A stretch of DNA of 64,000 nt, from the NCBI GenBank assembly GCA_943788875.1, contig CALSSA010000011.1:78277-142276 (forward strand). Reading direction: 5' to 3'. This document shows positions 19,045 through 29,948 of the stretch, one piece after another. Made by a program: the position numbers and the translations under genes. Under the pieces are notes generated by a model. That model worked only from the letters and a program-made list of their open reading frames with translations, searched no databases and was not told the origin of the DNA. The stretch's first letter is position 1. Every line of letters begins with the position of its first letter. Origin of the DNA: an uncultured Pseudomonadales bacterium. Its GTDB lineage: Bacteria; Pseudomonadota; Gammaproteobacteria; Pseudomonadales; Porticoccaceae.

Positions 19045-19080
19045 GAGATCCTTCGTGGCTTCGCTCCTCAGGGTGACAGG
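19045..19080. repeat. Dispersed REP-like repeat (GAGATCCTTCG... type)
   Basis: This intergenic segment has the form GAGATCCTTCG...CTTCGCTCCTCAGGGTGAC. Related sequences occur at 29771-29875 and, more diverged, around 42320-42555, always outside housekeeping genes. Its imperfect palindromic nature and recurrence suit a dispersed extragenic repeat. Confidence 0.6.
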
Positions 19081-19139
19081 CGAGAGCCCCTCAGATTACC
19101 TGCGATACTTTTCCCCAACCTTTTAATATACTAGCTGCC

Positions 19140-19586
19140 ATGAGTAAGCCCATGTACCCCCGTTTCCACCTTGCCTTCCCAGTCACCGATCTGGAAGCTG
19201 CCCGCGGTTTTTACAGCGGCATTCTCGGCTGCCCCACGGGCCGGGAGTCCGACCGCTGGATCGACTTTGATTTCTTTGGCCACCAGCTGGTGGCCCATTT
19301 GGTTGCCCCTGAAGATCACCCATCCGCTGCTACCAATGCGGTGGATGGCCATGCGGTGCCGGCCTCTCACTTTGGTGTGATTATGGAGTGGCAGCAGTAT
19401 GAGCAGGCGGTGGAGATGATGAAGGCCAATGGTATTGAGTTTGTGATTGAGCCTTATATTCGCTTCGAAGGGCGGCAGGGGGAGCAGGCGACTTTATTTG
19501 TGCGCGACCCGAGCAATAATCATTTGGAGTTTAAGGCGTTTCGCAATATCGAGATGCTGTTCGCTAAGGACCTGGAGTCCTACTAG
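19140..19586 (+). CDS. VOC-fold (glyoxalase/bleomycin resistance/dioxygenase superfamily) protein
   Basis: This 148-residue protein has the paired beta-alpha-beta-beta-beta modules of the vicinal oxygen chelate fold. The first module begins FHLAFPVTDLEAARGFY and the second contains HFGVIMEW and ends DPSNNHLEFKAF. His10, the later His in SHFGV and Glu in HLEFK are at the usual metal-ligand positions. The substrate cannot be told from sequence. It is a single gene, convergent with the broken TPP-enzyme gene 6 bp away, and may be a dioxygenase-like or lyase-type small enzyme. Confidence 0.85.
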   Translation: MSKPMYPRFHLAFPVTDLEAARGFYSGILGCPTGRESDRWIDFDFFGHQLVAHLVAPEDHPSAATNAVDGHAVPASHFGVIMEWQQYEQAVEMMKANGIEFVIEPYIRFEGRQGEQATLFVRDPSNNHLEFKAFRNIEMLFAKDLESY

Positions 19587-19592
19587 CAGGCC

Positions 19593-21215
19593 TTAGCCTG
19601 ATCTTGCGCCCATTATTTTGCGCACTATTGCCCGTTTTACAATGCCCAGTTTATCTCGTCCTGGCAGTTGCGCCAGCTGGGCTTTTTCTTGCTGCTCGGC
19701 ATAGTAGCTTTTGCGGCTGTAGTCGATGCAGATATCCAATATTACCGGTTGACCCTGAGCAGCGGTTTCCAGTGCCCGGCGCACTATGGTGTCTATGCCT
19801 TTGTTATTGGTGATGGGGAAGTAGCCGCACTCCAGGGCATCGGCAAAGGATCCCCAGTTAATATGGCCGAGGTTTTTGCGGCTGTTGCGTTCGCTGTTAT
19901 TAAACAGGCAATAAACAGTCCCTAGTTTTTCCCGCACTGCGGTCAGTGCTTCCATGCCATTGATCACCATGGCGCCATCGCCCACTATGCCCACCACCTG
20001 CCTGTCTGGATTGGCCAGTTTGATGGCATTCACGGCGGGCACGCAGTAGCCCATTGCATTAAAGCTGGTGGGGCTGACAAACATTCGCTGGTCATTGATG
20101 GGCAGCAGTTCTGCTGCCAGGGCCCGATGGGTGCCGTGGCCGGTGAACTATGATGGCGTCTTGGTTGAGGGCGGCGGTCAAGGCATCAAAAAATACGGCG
20201 GGGTTTACTCGGCCTTTGCTGTTGTGTTCGAGCCAGTCTTCTTTCAGGTCGGCTTTGTCTTTGCTGATCTGCTTTGTTTGTTTTTGCTTGGGGTCGTTTG
20301 GGGTTGCACTGCTCCGCTCAGCTCTTGCAGCTTATATACCAGTGCTGGAATGGCCTGGGGCTGCAGTTCAATAATCTGCTCTGGTGCACTACTTCCATAT
20401 CACTGCTGTTGATGCCTATGGTCAGCAGGCAGTCGCAGTCTTTTAGTACTCGCTGGGCGCTGGGGTTACAGAGCAACCCGGCGTGCAACTAGGTGGTCGG
20501 CGGGGAAGGCGCTATTGCCTTGCAGGCTGGTGCAAACCGGGGCGGCTAGTTGCTCTGCCAGAGCGACAAGGTCTGTGCGGGCCTGGACGGCGCTCCCAGC
20601 CCAATAGCAGGCCGGGGTGTTTGTGCATTTAACAAGCGCCGGGCTGTGGCATCAATCTTGTTGCTGGTCGAGTTCTGGCTGATTGGCGGCTGACAGATGC
20701 ACTGGCAATGGCTTGTCCACATCTTCTGTATGCAGCTGCACATCTATGGGAATTTCGACAAACACCGGGCCGGGTTTATCGCTGATGGCAATTTGTTGGG
20801 CTTCGAAAATGGTGCTGACAATATCTTCAAGCTGGGTGATTTTAAAGCAGGCTTTGCTCACCGGCTGCAACAGTTGCTGCTGGTCTATGCCGTTGGTTGG
20901 GGTGTTAGCCAGTGGGCCGCCGGCAATAATTAATAATGGTATTCCTGAGATAAAGGCTTCGGCTATGCCCTGGCTGATGATGGCATCGGCGTTGATAAGT
21001 ATGGCGCCGATTTCCCCTGGGGAGGAGGTGCGGCTGATGGCGTCGGCCATAAAGGCGGCGCTGAGTTCTTGATTGACCAGGTGGGGGGTAATGGAGCCGG
21101 ACTCATTAAGCTCATTATAGAGCTCGCGATTGTGCAGGCCGACAATGCCAAAGGTATTTTTGATGCTGAGTTGTTCCAGTGCATAGCGCACTAGCTGGGC
21201 GCCAGTTTTGTGCAT
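19593..21215 (-). pseudogene. Thiamine-pyrophosphate enzyme (acetolactate-synthase-like), frameshifted
   Basis: The N-terminal piece (20652-21215) is a TPP-enzyme PYR domain with the catalytic Glu in HLVNQELSAAFMADA. The C-terminal piece (19593-20084) is the PP domain with GDGAMVINGMEAL...CLFNN, the GDG-x(n)-N cofactor motif. Between them, about 20085-20651, the central domain is readable only by moving between frames. For example, KIDATARRLLNAQ continues as VQARTDLVALAEQL after a shift, and later KQISKDKADLKEDWLEH leads to TGHGTHRALAAELLP. At least five one-base shifts are present although the encoded residues look sound. It sits where many relatives carry nth after rnfE. The specific reaction is unknown. 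Confidence 0.8.
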
Positions 21216-21273
21216 AGTCTACAACGTCCTTTTTTCTTCCATGCTTTTTGACACTGCTATAGCTGATTAATTT

Positions 21274-21987
21274 CTAACTGATATGCCCTGTGGTTCTGAT
21301 GCGTTTAGCTCCTTTTACTGGGGCATCTTTTTTGGCATCTGCTCGGCGCTTGTTGGCGGCATCAATGGCATTTTTGATTGCGATCAAAAACCCGGTGACC
21401 AGAAATGCGCCCGGAGGCAAAATAATCACCAAAAAGCTATAGCTGTCACCAAAGGGCTGCATTACCCAGTCGGAGGCGCCGGCACCAAACAGCAGGTGCA
21501 TGTCGGCGAATACTGTGCCTTGGCCCATGAGTTCTCTAATGGCACCCAGCAATACCAGCACGGCTAAAAAGCCCAGCCCCATCATCAGGCCGTCAAAGGC
21601 GGCCATGCCCACATTCTGTTTGCTGGCAAAGGCTTCGGCCCGACCCAGAATGGCACAGTTGGTGACGATTAGCGGAATAAAGATGCCGAGTATTTGATAC
21701 AGCTCATAGGTGTAGGCTTTCATCAGCAGCTCGGTGCAGGTCACAAAGGCCGCAATAATCATCACAAAGGCGGGTAGACGCACGGCATCACTGACATGGT
21801 TGCGAATCAGCGACACTATTGTGTTGGAGCCAATCAGTACGGCCAGGGTAGCAATACCCAGGCCCAGTGCATTGACCACGGTGCCGGTCACGGCTAGCAA
21901 TGGACACAGGCCGAGCAACTGAACCAGCGCTGGGTTATTGGTCCAGAGTCCGTTTTTGGCGACTTCTGTTATTGTGACTTCACTCAT
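21274..21987 (-). CDS. rnfE: Electron transport complex subunit RnfE
   Basis: This is a six-helix inner-membrane subunit of the Rnf (Rsx) complex, which couples NADH-ferredoxin electron transfer to ion transport. The 237-residue sequence has the family-typical [17 protein letters not shown] opening and [18 protein letters not shown] with its conserved membrane cysteine, near the RnfA-like site. A basic C-terminal tail follows. It overlaps rnfG by 8 bp and is the last gene of the leftward rnf operon. Confidence 0.96.
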   Translation of the reverse strand: MSEVTITEVAKNGLWTNNPALVQLLGLCPLLAVTGTVVNALGLGIATLAVLIGSNTIVSLIRNHVSDAVRLPAFVMIIAAFVTCTELLMKAYTYELYQILGIFIPLIVTNCAILGRAEAFASKQNVGMAAFDGLMMGLGFLAVLVLLGAIRELMGQGTVFADMHLLFGAGASDWVMQPFGDSYSFLVIILPPGAFLVTGFLIAIKNAIDAANKRRADAKKDAPVKGAKRIRTTGHIS

Positions 21988-22642
21988 GGTTTTGCTCGTT
22001 GTGACTCTCTTTTGCGGCTGCGGCGTCTATCAGCATGCGCTCGCTGTCCTGACTGAAATATTCCAGCACCTGAGCAATCTGATAAATCACTGCTCTTGGG
22101 GTAATAGTAGCACCAGTAAACTGATCGAACTCACCGCCATTCTTTTTAACATCCCAGCCATCTGACTTTGGGTTGACCAGAGACTTACCATTAAAGCTGA
22201 GTATCCAGTCGCTCTTTTTTAAATCGACTTTATCGCCCAGTCCTGGCGTTTCTTTGTGGTCAACTACACGCACACCGGCCACCGTGCCATCGAAGTTTAC
22301 GCCGATGATCATGCCGATATTGCCGCTGTAACCATCCGCGGTGACGGTGGGGATTATGGCTGCAACTGGCTGGCCATTATCGCGGGCAATATGAATATCA
22401 CCGCCTTTTTTGAGGCCCAGTGCCAACCAAAATTTTTCCGGTATGGGCTGCACATCCATCAGCAGATCATTGTTATGCCGGTCCAGGGGAATAATTTCCA
22501 GCAGTGCACGCTGGGCGGCGGCGCGCTCGGATTCGGCGATTCTGTCTTTGGTCAGAGAATCTGTAGAGGCTAAAATAATGGCCGTTATTAACGCAAAGCT
22601 GGCCAGCAAAATGCTGTTAAAGCGGATCGACTGCAAGGTCAT
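21980..22642 (-). CDS. rnfG: Electron transport complex subunit RnfG (covalent FMN)
   Basis: This is the periplasm-facing flavoprotein subunit of Rnf. It has one N-terminal membrane helix (about residues 8-28) and an FMN-binding domain ending in [11 protein letters not shown]; Thr179 of the TGAT motif is the expected phosphoester attachment site for FMN. The 220-residue length fits. Its start abuts the end of rnfD and its end overlaps rnfE, so translation is likely coupled. FMN attachment would need an ApbE-type transferase, which is not in this window. Confidence 0.96.
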   Translation of the reverse strand: MTLQSIRFNSILLASFALITAIILASTDSLTKDRIAESERAAAQRALLEIIPLDRHNNDLLMDVQPIPEKFWLALGLKKGGDIHIARDNGQPVAAIIPTVTADGYSGNIGMIIGVNFDGTVAGVRVVDHKETPGLGDKVDLKKSDWILSFNGKSLVNPKSDGWDVKKNGGEFDQFTGATITPRAVIYQIAQVLEYFSQDSERMLIDAAAAKESHNEQNHE

Positions 22643-23706
22643 TAGTCTTCCTCTTTTTCGGTGGCCCGGCGCCTATCGGTGTGGCCATAGGTGCGGGGTA
22701 ATGTGTAGTTGTCGATAAAGGGTGCGGCGAAATTGGCCAGTAACACGGCAAAGGCAACGGCGTCTGGGTAGGTGCCCCAGGCGCGAATGATATAGACCAG
22801 TACTCCAATCAGGGCACCATATATTAGTCGCCCGCGATTACTTACGGCGCTTGATACTGGGTCGGTCATAATAAAGAACGCGCCCATCATGGTGGCGCCG
22901 CTAAACAGGTGCATCAGCGGTGAGCCGGGGCTGTCGGAGCTGCCGCCATCCCAGAATAAAATCGACATCAAGGCGATGGCTGCGAGCATGGCAACCGGGC
23001 CATGCCAGGTAAAGATTCGGCTGGCCAGCAAGATAAGGCCACCAATCAGAAAACCTATATTGACCCATTCCCAGCCAACACCGGCTATAGTTGCTTGGCT
23101 AAATAATGGATTCTGAGCATAGATCTGATCGACTAAAAGACCATCGGCATATTTAAAGCTATCCAGCGGTGTGGCGCCGGTCACGCCGTCGGTTGGGTTT
23201 AGTCCGCCAAACACAATCTGCACTGACTCTATAAGTCCCGGGTGGCTAATGCCGTCGGGTAATAGTGCCAATGGGGTTACCCAGGTGGTCATCTGGATGG
23301 GGAATGAAATCAGCAGCACCACATAACCCACCATTGCCGGGTTAAACGGGTTGTAACCCAGGCCGCCATACAGCTGTTTGGCGATCACAATGGAAAATAA
23401 TGTGCCCACAACCACTACCCACCAGGGTGCCAGTGGTGGCAGTGCGAGTCCTAATAACACTGCGGTGAGTACGGCGCTGTAATCTTTTAGATAGAAGGCC
23501 ACGGGTCGGCCGCGCAGTTTGATAATAAATGCTTCGGCTATCACAGCGGTGACTGTGGCCAGCACCACATTGATCAGGCTGCCCCAGCCAAAGTGAATGG
23601 TCAGAGCGATCAGGCCGGGTATGGTGGCCCAGAGCACTAGCTGCATAACCTTGGCGGTGTTTTGCGAGGCGTGGGCATGGGGTGAGCTGATCTGCTTAAA
23701 GGCCAT
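22642..23706 (-). CDS. rnfD: Electron transport complex subunit RnfD (covalent FMN)
   Basis: This is a polytopic membrane subunit of Rnf, 354 residues with about nine to ten membrane helices. The motif GVTGATPLD places the flavinylated Thr at about residue 179. The conserved QLYGGLGYNPFNPAMVGY segment is also present. It overlaps its neighbours by single bases (rnfC stop, rnfG start). A complete and ordinary family member. Confidence 0.96.
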   Translation of the reverse strand: MAFKQISSPHAHASQNTAKVMQLVLWATIPGLIALTIHFGWGSLINVVLATVTAVIAEAFIIKLRGRPVAFYLKDYSAVLTAVLLGLALPPLAPWWVVVVGTLFSIVIAKQLYGGLGYNPFNPAMVGYVVLLISFPIQMTTWVTPLALLPDGISHPGLIESVQIVFGGLNPTDGVTGATPLDSFKYADGLLVDQIYAQNPLFSQATIAGVGWEWVNIGFLIGGLILLASRIFTWHGPVAMLAAIALMSILFWDGGSSDSPGSPLMHLFSGATMMGAFFIMTDPVSSAVSNRGRLIYGALIGVLVYIIRAWGTYPDAVAFAVLLANFAAPFIDNYTLPRTYGHTDRRRATEKEED

Positions 23707-25472
23707 TAGTCTACCTGCTCGCCATTGTGTTGTTTAATATGCTCGGCCAGTCGCCCTTTGGCTTGCTCCAGTTTTTGTCTGGCACCTTCAACGGCAGCAG
23801 TCAGAATATTGTTTTGCTCGTCCGTCTGGCCCTCACCGGCGTCGGCGAGTTTTTCCTCGGCCATTTGCAGGCGCATTTCGGCACCCGCAATGGAGCGTTC
23901 AAATTTGGCCTGCTGCTGTTCCGGGCTGACCTTTTTGGCGGCGGCACGGGCCTGGGCGGCGGCAATAATATCTGCAGCGCCTCCCCCTGCGGTGGAAGCA
24001 GATTTATCAGGTGAGGCGGCAGCCTTGGCTTTGGCCTGTTCCGCGGCTTCCCGTCGCGCTGCGCGCTTGGCTTCTTTATCTTTCTCGGCCTGTTCTATGC
24101 GCTGCTGGTGGAATTCAAAGCGCTCGCGGGCGTGGTCTGACCTGACCTTTTCGGCGCGGGCTTTTTGAATTTCACCTTTGCTGTGGCGATAATGTTGCAC
24201 CAGCGGAATATTGCTTGGGCACACATAGGAACATGCGCCGCACTCAATGCAGTCAAACAGGTTATGAGCTTCCAGCCGCTCATGGTCGTCGGCCTGGGAG
24301 TACCAGAACAGTTGCTGTGGCAGCAAAGATACCGGGCAGGCTTCGGCGCACATACCACAGCGAATGCAGGGCTGGGCCGGGTCATCCTCGGGAATTTCTT
24401 CGTAGCTTGGCGCCAGTATGCAGTTGGTGGTTTTAACAATGGGCACATCGGCACTGGTCAGGCTAAAGCCCATCATGGGGCCACCCATCACCAGACGACT
24501 ACAGCCATCTTGATTAAATTCGCTGTTGGCCAGCATATGGCTGACGGAGGTACCAATTAAGGTCTCGTAGTTGCGGTTGATACCACAGGCATCGCCGGTC
24601 ATGGTGGTGACTCGGGAGATCAATGGCTCGCCATCAACAATGGCGCGTTTAACCGCATAGGTGGTACCTATGTTGACGCACACCATGCCGATATCGGCGG
24701 GCAGGTCGCCACTGGGAATTTCTTTGCCGGTGAGGATATAAATCAGCTGCTTTTCACCACCGGAGGGGTATTTGGTGGGGAAGGACACCACGGAGATACC
24801 TGTATCCACCACATGGGGTTCCAGTGCGGCTATGGCTTCGGGTTTGTTATCTTCGATGCCAATCATGATATTGCTGGGGTTGCCCAGAATATGGCTGAGA
24901 ATACCTATGCCTTCGATAATCTCGGCGGCGCGCTCGCGAATGGCTGAGTCATCGGCGGTGATATAAGGCTCGCATTCGGTGGCATTAACAATCAGTGTAT
25001 GAATGGGGCGCTGGTAACCTGGGCTTAATTTTATTGCTGAGGGGAAGCCAGCGCCGCCCATGCCAGCAATACCAGCTTCGCCAATAGCTTTGACCAGTGC
25101 GGCGGGGGTGGCATTTTCGACGTCTTCAAAGCCATCGTGCTTTTTCCATTTATCCCGGCCGTCGCTGGTAATCTCGATGCAGGGTGCCAGCATGCCAGAG
25201 GAATGGGCAATGGGGCGATGTTCTATAGCACTGATGATGCCGGACGTTGGTGCATGCATGGGCACGGACAGTGGTCCGTTGGCCTCGGCAATCTTTTGCC
25301 CTTTAAGCACTTTCTTACCCACCTCGACACAGGGTACGGCGGGCGTGCCTATATGCTGGCTCAATGGTATCAGCAGCTTTTCGGGCAGGGGTAATGTGGC
25401 GATTGGCATAGTCAGGGACTGATGCTTGTTTTCTGGGGGATGAACGCCGCCGGGAGTAACCCAAGTCTTCAT
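23706..25472 (-). CDS. rnfC: Electron transport complex subunit RnfC
   Basis: This is the peripheral NADH-binding subunit of Rnf. The N-terminal and central parts hold the Complex-I 51-kDa-like flavin/NADH fold with the Gly-rich [18 protein letters not shown] segment near residue 125. Two 4Fe-4S motifs follow, [12 protein letters not shown] and [12 protein letters not shown]. The C-terminal 140 residues are Ala/Lys/Glu/Gln-rich and probably helical, a length-variable tail seen in many proteobacterial RnfC proteins. The start overlaps the rnfB stop by 4 bp. Confidence 0.96.
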   Translation of the reverse strand: MKTWVTPGGVHPPENKHQSLTMPIATLPLPEKLLIPLSQHIGTPAVPCVEVGKKVLKGQKIAEANGPLSVPMHAPTSGIISAIEHRPIAHSSGMLAPCIEITSDGRDKWKKHDGFEDVENATPAALVKAIGEAGIAGMGGAGFPSAIKLSPGYQRPIHTLIVNATECEPYITADDSAIRERAAEIIEGIGILSHILGNPSNIMIGIEDNKPEAIAALEPHVVDTGISVVSFPTKYPSGGEKQLIYILTGKEIPSGDLPADIGMVCVNIGTTYAVKRAIVDGEPLISRVTTMTGDACGINRNYETLIGTSVSHMLANSEFNQDGCSRLVMGGPMMGFSLTSADVPIVKTTNCILAPSYEEIPEDDPAQPCIRCGMCAEACPVSLLPQQLFWYSQADDHERLEAHNLFDCIECGACSYVCPSNIPLVQHYRHSKGEIQKARAEKVRSDHARERFEFHQQRIEQAEKDKEAKRAARREAAEQAKAKAAASPDKSASTAGGGAADIIAAAQARAAAKKVSPEQQQAKFERSIAGAEMRLQMAEEKLADAGEGQTDEQNNILTAAVEGARQKLEQAKGRLAEHIKQHNGEQVD

Positions 25473-26086
25473 AACTGTGGGCCTCCGATAGCTGAAGGGC
25501 TTCTGTCACTGGCAATTAAATCTGCGGTGGTTGGGGGTGCTGGCCAGTGCCATTCTTTGATTGTCTCTTGCACTGGTAACATATCAATACAGTCTACCGG
25601 GCAGGGCTCTACGCACAGATCACAGCCGGTACATTCATTGGCTATTACGGTGTGCATCAATTTTGCGGCGCCTAATATGGCATCAACCGGGCAGGCTTGA
25701 ATGCATTTGGTGCAGCCGATGCATTCATCTTCACGGATATAGGCGACGGTTCTTAAATCTGCTTCTTCACCATGCTCGGCGTCCAGTTCCGGAGCCGGTA
25801 CATCGAGAAGATTGGCAATGGAATTAATTGTGGCCTGACCTCCTGGAGGGCACTTGTTGATCGCGTCGCCACTGGCAATGGATTCGGCATAGGGTCTGCA
25901 GCCGGGAAAGCCACACTGGCCACATTGAGTCTGGGGCAGGAGTTCGTCGATCTGCTCGACAATAGGGTCGCCTTCGACTTTAAATTTTTCTGCGGCAAAG
26001 CCAAGCAGGGCACCAAACAGGATACCAAGACCGACCAGCGCTATGAGCGCCGCGAGAATAGGTTGTTGGGCAATGGCTTCGATCAT
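25469..26086 (-). CDS. rnfB: Electron transport complex subunit RnfB (polyferredoxin)
   Basis: This Fe-S subunit feeds electrons from ferredoxin or RnfC into Rnf. It has an N-terminal membrane helix (residues about 8-31), a 4Fe-4S motif with Cys55, Cys58, Cys63 and Cys79, and two bacterial-ferredoxin CxxCxxCxxxCP motifs ([26 protein letters not shown]). The 205-residue length is usual. It directly follows rnfA and overlaps rnfC, and depends on the Fe-S assembly encoded at 51620-57130. Confidence 0.96.
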   Translation of the reverse strand: MIEAIAQQPILAALIALVGLGILFGALLGFAAEKFKVEGDPIVEQIDELLPQTQCGQCGFPGCRPYAESIASGDAINKCPPGGQATINSIANLLDVPAPELDAEHGEEADLRTVAYIREDECIGCTKCIQACPVDAILGAAKLMHTVIANECTGCDLCVEPCPVDCIDMLPVQETIKEWHWPAPPTTADLIASDRSPSAIGGPQL

Positions 26087-26662
26087 TTATACCAGTCCAC
26101 TAAAGCCCATAAAGGCCAGTGACATAAGGCCGGCGGTAATCATGGCGATAGCCGCGCCTTCGAAGGGTGCAGGGATATCTGCTGCTGCCAGTCGCTCGCG
26201 CATGGCAGAGAAGAAAATCAATACCAGAGAGAAGCCTGCTCCTGCGCCAAAACCATAGAGGGATGACTGCATAAAGTTGAGGTCTTTGGAGGCATTTTGC
26301 AGGGCAACACCAAGCACGGCGCAGTTGGTGGTGATCAAGGGCAAAAATACTCCAAGCACTCGATACAGCAAGGGGCTGGATTTTTCGATAAACATTTTGG
26401 TGAACTGCACTACCGCGGCAATCACCAGAATAAAGGCAATGGTGCGCAAATAGATCAGACCCAGTGGCATCAAAACCAGCACATCCACTATATAGCTGGC
26501 CATGGCGGTCAATGTCAGTACAAAGGTAGTGGCGGCAGACATGCCGATGGCGGATTCCAGTTTGGTGGACACGCCCATAAACGGGCACAGTCCGAGGAAC
26601 TGTACCAGTACAAAGTTATTGATCAGAATAGAGCTGACCAGAATTACCGCAAATTCTTGCAT
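26087..26662 (-). CDS. rnfA: Electron transport complex subunit RnfA
   Basis: This is the six-helix membrane subunit homologous to RnfE and placed with inverted topology. The 191-residue sequence has the signature [22 protein letters not shown] and [17 protein letters not shown], with the conserved membrane cysteine thought to hold an Fe-S centre shared with RnfE. It is the first gene of the rnfABCDGE operon. The 121-bp gap to metG upstream may hold the operon promoter, though I see no convincing elements. Confidence 0.96.
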   Translation of the reverse strand: MQEFAVILVSSILINNFVLVQFLGLCPFMGVSTKLESAIGMSAATTFVLTLTAMASYIVDVLVLMPLGLIYLRTIAFILVIAAVVQFTKMFIEKSSPLLYRVLGVFLPLITTNCAVLGVALQNASKDLNFMQSSLYGFGAGAGFSLVLIFFSAMRERLAAADIPAPFEGAAIAMITAGLMSLAFMGFSGLV

Positions 26663-26783
26663 AGCCTACACAGGTTCTAATAAGTGGCCCATTATCGGGG
26701 AATCAGCCAGCCCTATTCAACTTAAACTGGGCGGGGCGTTAGTACTTTTCGATCTATCTAATAAATACTCTTGGCATTGGGTT

Positions 26784-28805
26784 TTAGGTCACTCGCTGAC
26801 CTGGCTTGGCACCTGAGTCCGGCTCAAGCAGATAAATGCCTTGCTTGTCACCAGCGGCCAGCACCATGCCCTCGGACATGCCAAAGCGCATTTTGCGCGG
26901 CGCCAGATTGGCCACCATCACCGTGAGGCGACCTTCCAGATCTTCCGGTTTGTAAGATGACTTGATGCCGGAGAATACATTGCGGGTTTCGCCTCCAATA
27001 TCCAAGGTCAGTTGCAGCAGTTTTTCTGCGCCTTCTACATGGCTGGCTTTAACAATCTGCGCCACTCGCAGATCCACTTTCATAAAGTCGTCGAAGTTAA
27101 TCTCATCGGCAATAGGGTCATCGGCCAATGGTCCCTCTAACTTAGCAGCTGCGGCTAGCGCGGCCTCTTCTTTGCTGGCTTCTACCATGGCGTCCACCCG
27201 ATCTTTTTCGATGCGCTGCATCAGTGGTTTAAAGGGGTTGATCTTATGTTCGGTCAACGGCTGTTGCAGGCTGTCCCAGCTCAACGAGTTATTGAGGAAA
27301 GCTTCGCCCTCAGTGGCCATTGCTGGCAATACTGGTTTTAGGTAACCCAGCAGGACGCGGAATAGATTGATACCCAATGAGCAGATATCCTGCACTTCCT
27401 GTTGCTTACCTTCTTCTTTGTTCAGCTTCCAGGGTTCTTTGGCCGCGATATATTCATTGGCCGCATCGGCCTGAGCCATAATCTCGCGGATGGCTTTGCC
27501 GTAGTCGCGGTTTTCATAATGCTCGGCAATAGTACCGGCGGCGCCACTCACCTGTTCCCACAGAGCGGGGTTTTCGATATTGCTCGACAGCACACCATTA
27601 TTGCCATTGGCCACAAACTTGGCGCAGCGGCTGGCGATATTCACTACCTTGCCCACCAGGTCGCTATTAACCTTCTGCACAAAGTCTTCCAGATTGAGAT
27701 CGATATCTTCTACAGAGCCCGACAGTTTTGAGGCGTAGTAATAGCGCAGATATTCAGGGTTAAGATGGTCCAGATAGCAGCGGGCATTGATAAAGGTGCC
27801 TCTAGACTTGCTCATCTTCTTGCCATTAACCGTGACAAAGCCATGCACGCAGACTTTACTTGGAGTGCGGTAGTCCGCGCTCTTGAGCATGGCTGGCCAG
27901 AACAGGGCATGGAAGTTCACAATGTCCTTGCCGATAAAATGGTATAGCTCGGTGGTGCTGTCTGCGGCCCAGTACTGGTCAAAGTCGAGCCCATCGCGGT
28001 CGCACAGGTTTTTAAATGCGGCCATATAGCCAATAGGCGCATCCAGCCATACATAAAAATATTTGCCCGGTGCATTGGGGATTTCAAAGCCAAAGTAGGG
28101 CGCATCGCGGCTGATATCCCATTCCTGCAAGCCACTGTCGAGCCATTCGCCCAGTTTATTGGCGACTTCCGTCTGCACAGCGCCGCTGCGGGTCCATTCT
28201 TTCAGGAACTCAGTAAACTCTGGCAGTTTGAAGAAATAATGGGTCGATTCTTTCTCGATGGGGGTGGCCCCGGAAATAGCGGATACCGGGTCAATCAGAT
28301 CGGTGGGCGAGTAGGTGGCACCGCAGGCTTCGCAGTTATCGCCGTATTGATCATCGGTTTTACATTTGGGGCAGGTGCCTTTGATATAGCGATCGGCCAA
28401 AAACAGATTTTTTTCCGGGTCAAAGGCCTGAGTAATATCGCGCTTGGCAATATGGCCATTGTCATTGAGACGGTTGTAGATCAGCTCGGACAGCTCGCGA
28501 TTCTCTTCAGAATGGGTGCTGTGGTAGTTGTCCACGCCAATCAAAAAGTCTTTGAAGTCAGCTTCATGAATAGCGCGCATATCGGCAATATGTTGCTCGG
28601 CGCTAATGCCTTTTTCATCTGCCTTAAGCATGATCGCAGTTCCATGGGCATCGTCCGCAGAAACATAGTAACATTCATGCCCGCGCATTCGTTGGAAGCG
28701 CACCCAGACATCGGTTTGGGTGTATTCCAGAATATGACCAAGATGCAGTGCAGCATTGGCATAGGGCAGGGCGTTGGTTACCAGTATTTGGCGTTTTGAT
28801 GACAT
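26784..28805 (-). CDS. metG: Methionyl-tRNA synthetase
   Basis: This class I synthetase charges tRNA-Met. The 673-residue long form has the HIGH-type motif HLGH at residues 21-24, a zinc element CPKC...CEAC at about residues 144-160, and the KMSKS loop. A C-terminal OB-fold tRNA-binding domain (EMAP/Arc1p type, about residues 570-673) is also present. It is divergent from mrp across 113 bp, an arrangement common in gammaproteobacteria. No unusual feature is seen. Confidence 0.98.
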   Translation of the reverse strand: MSSKRQILVTNALPYANAALHLGHILEYTQTDVWVRFQRMRGHECYYVSADDAHGTAIMLKADEKGISAEQHIADMRAIHEADFKDFLIGVDNYHSTHSEENRELSELIYNRLNDNGHIAKRDITQAFDPEKNLFLADRYIKGTCPKCKTDDQYGDNCEACGATYSPTDLIDPVSAISGATPIEKESTHYFFKLPEFTEFLKEWTRSGAVQTEVANKLGEWLDSGLQEWDISRDAPYFGFEIPNAPGKYFYVWLDAPIGYMAAFKNLCDRDGLDFDQYWAADSTTELYHFIGKDIVNFHALFWPAMLKSADYRTPSKVCVHGFVTVNGKKMSKSRGTFINARCYLDHLNPEYLRYYYASKLSGSVEDIDLNLEDFVQKVNSDLVGKVVNIASRCAKFVANGNNGVLSSNIENPALWEQVSGAAGTIAEHYENRDYGKAIREIMAQADAANEYIAAKEPWKLNKEEGKQQEVQDICSLGINLFRVLLGYLKPVLPAMATEGEAFLNNSLSWDSLQQPLTEHKINPFKPLMQRIEKDRVDAMVEASKEEAALAAAAKLEGPLADDPIADEINFDDFMKVDLRVAQIVKASHVEGAEKLLQLTLDIGGETRNVFSGIKSSYKPEDLEGRLTVMVANLAPRKMRFGMSEGMVLAAGDKQGIYLLEPDSGAKPGQRVT

Positions 28806-28918
28806 GGTTCAGATTCTTTTTTGAGGCATTGTTTACAAGGCGCAACTATAGCGATTTTGCGTCAACTTTTCACGGTCAATTACTACTCTGGAGGCCGTTG
28901 ATTGGCTGTATCTGTTAA

Positions 28919-29746
28919 ATGAATGATGATTGGAGTGATTTAGTGTTAGATCAGGTGAAATACATTGTTGCAGTTGCCTCAGGCAAAGGTGGGGTGGGCA
29001 AGTCCACCACAGCCGTTAATTTGGCACTGGCCCTGCAGGGCGCGGGTAAAAAAGTGGGTCTGTTGGATGCCGATATCTATGGCCCCAGCATTGCCATGAT
29101 GCTTGGTGTGCCGGAGGGGACACGCCCCAAAGCGGCAGATGAAAAACATTTTGCCCCCATTGAAGCTCATGGTTTGAAAACCATGTCCATGGCCTATCTG
29201 GTCACCGATCAAACTCCAATGGCCTGGCGCGGGCCGATGGCTGCAGGTGCACTGCAGCAACTGCTGGGTCAGACCATGTGGGGCGAACTGGATGTTTTGG
29301 TGGTGGATATGCCACCGGGCACTGGTGATATTCAATTAACCCTGGCTCAGAAGGCTCAGGTATCTGGTGCGGTGATTGTTACCACGCCTCAGGATATTGC
29401 ATTGCTGGATGCCAAGAAGGGCATTGAGATGTTTTTGAAGGTGAAGATTCCAGTGCTGGGCATTGTTGAGAATATGGCCATGCATATCTGCTCGGAGTGC
29501 GGCCACAGCGAGGCAATTTTTGGTGATGGTGGTGGTGCCAATGTGGCGCAGCAGTATGAGACCAAATTGCTGGGTAGCCTGCCGTTGGATAAATCGATTC
29601 GCGAGAATGGGGATGCAGGCTTACCATCGGTGGTTGCAGATGCTGAGGGGCAGATTGCGCAGCATTATGGACAGATTGCTCAGTCGGTGATAGCTGAGTT
29701 ACAGGCTGGTGCTGGAAGTGCTGGGCCGGAAATTGTTTTTCAGTAG
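28919..29746 (+). CDS. mrp: Mrp/ApbC-type Fe-S cluster carrier ATPase
   Basis: This is a P-loop ATPase of the Mrp/NBP35 family thought to carry and deliver Fe-S clusters. The deviant Walker A (SGKGGVGKSTTAVNLA) lies at residues 21-36, a DADIYGPS switch follows, and the CxxC pair (CSEC) that bridges a cluster between subunits is at about residue 193. The 275-residue form lacks the N-terminal DUF59 domain found in E. coli Mrp. Divergent to metG. The ATG has no strong ribosome-binding site close by; CTGGAGG lies further upstream. Confidence 0.94.
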   Translation: MNDDWSDLVLDQVKYIVAVASGKGGVGKSTTAVNLALALQGAGKKVGLLDADIYGPSIAMMLGVPEGTRPKAADEKHFAPIEAHGLKTMSMAYLVTDQTPMAWRGPMAAGALQQLLGQTMWGELDVLVVDMPPGTGDIQLTLAQKAQVSGAVIVTTPQDIALLDAKKGIEMFLKVKIPVLGIVENMAMHICSECGHSEAIFGDGGGANVAQQYETKLLGSLPLDKSIRENGDAGLPSVVADAEGQIAQHYGQIAQSVIAELQAGAGSAGPEIVFQ

Positions 29747-29770
29747 TTCGGGTTGAGTTAGGCGCTGTGG

Positions 29771-29875
29771 GAGATCTTTCGCTTCGCTCAAGATGACGCG
29801 GGGGGCTCGAGATGACTGGGGGGCTCGAGATGACATTACCGAAACCGGGTCATCCTGACCGCAGTGAAGGATCTC
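29771..29875. repeat. Inverted REP-like pair with internal direct repeat
   Basis: A left arm (GAGATCTTTCG...AAGATGAC, 29771-29797) and a right arm (GTCATCCTGAC...GGATCTC, 29849-29875) are imperfect inverted copies of the dispersed repeat seen at 19045. Between them GGGGGCTCGAGATGAC occurs twice in tandem. The element lies between mrp and dcd and could fold into a long hairpin in transcripts that read through. Confidence 0.7.
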
Positions 29876-29948
29876 TTGCCCAACCTGCCCAAACAGGTAT
29901 GATACCGCCCGTACAAAAAATCAACCTCAAGCCCTGGAGTTAGCCTAG

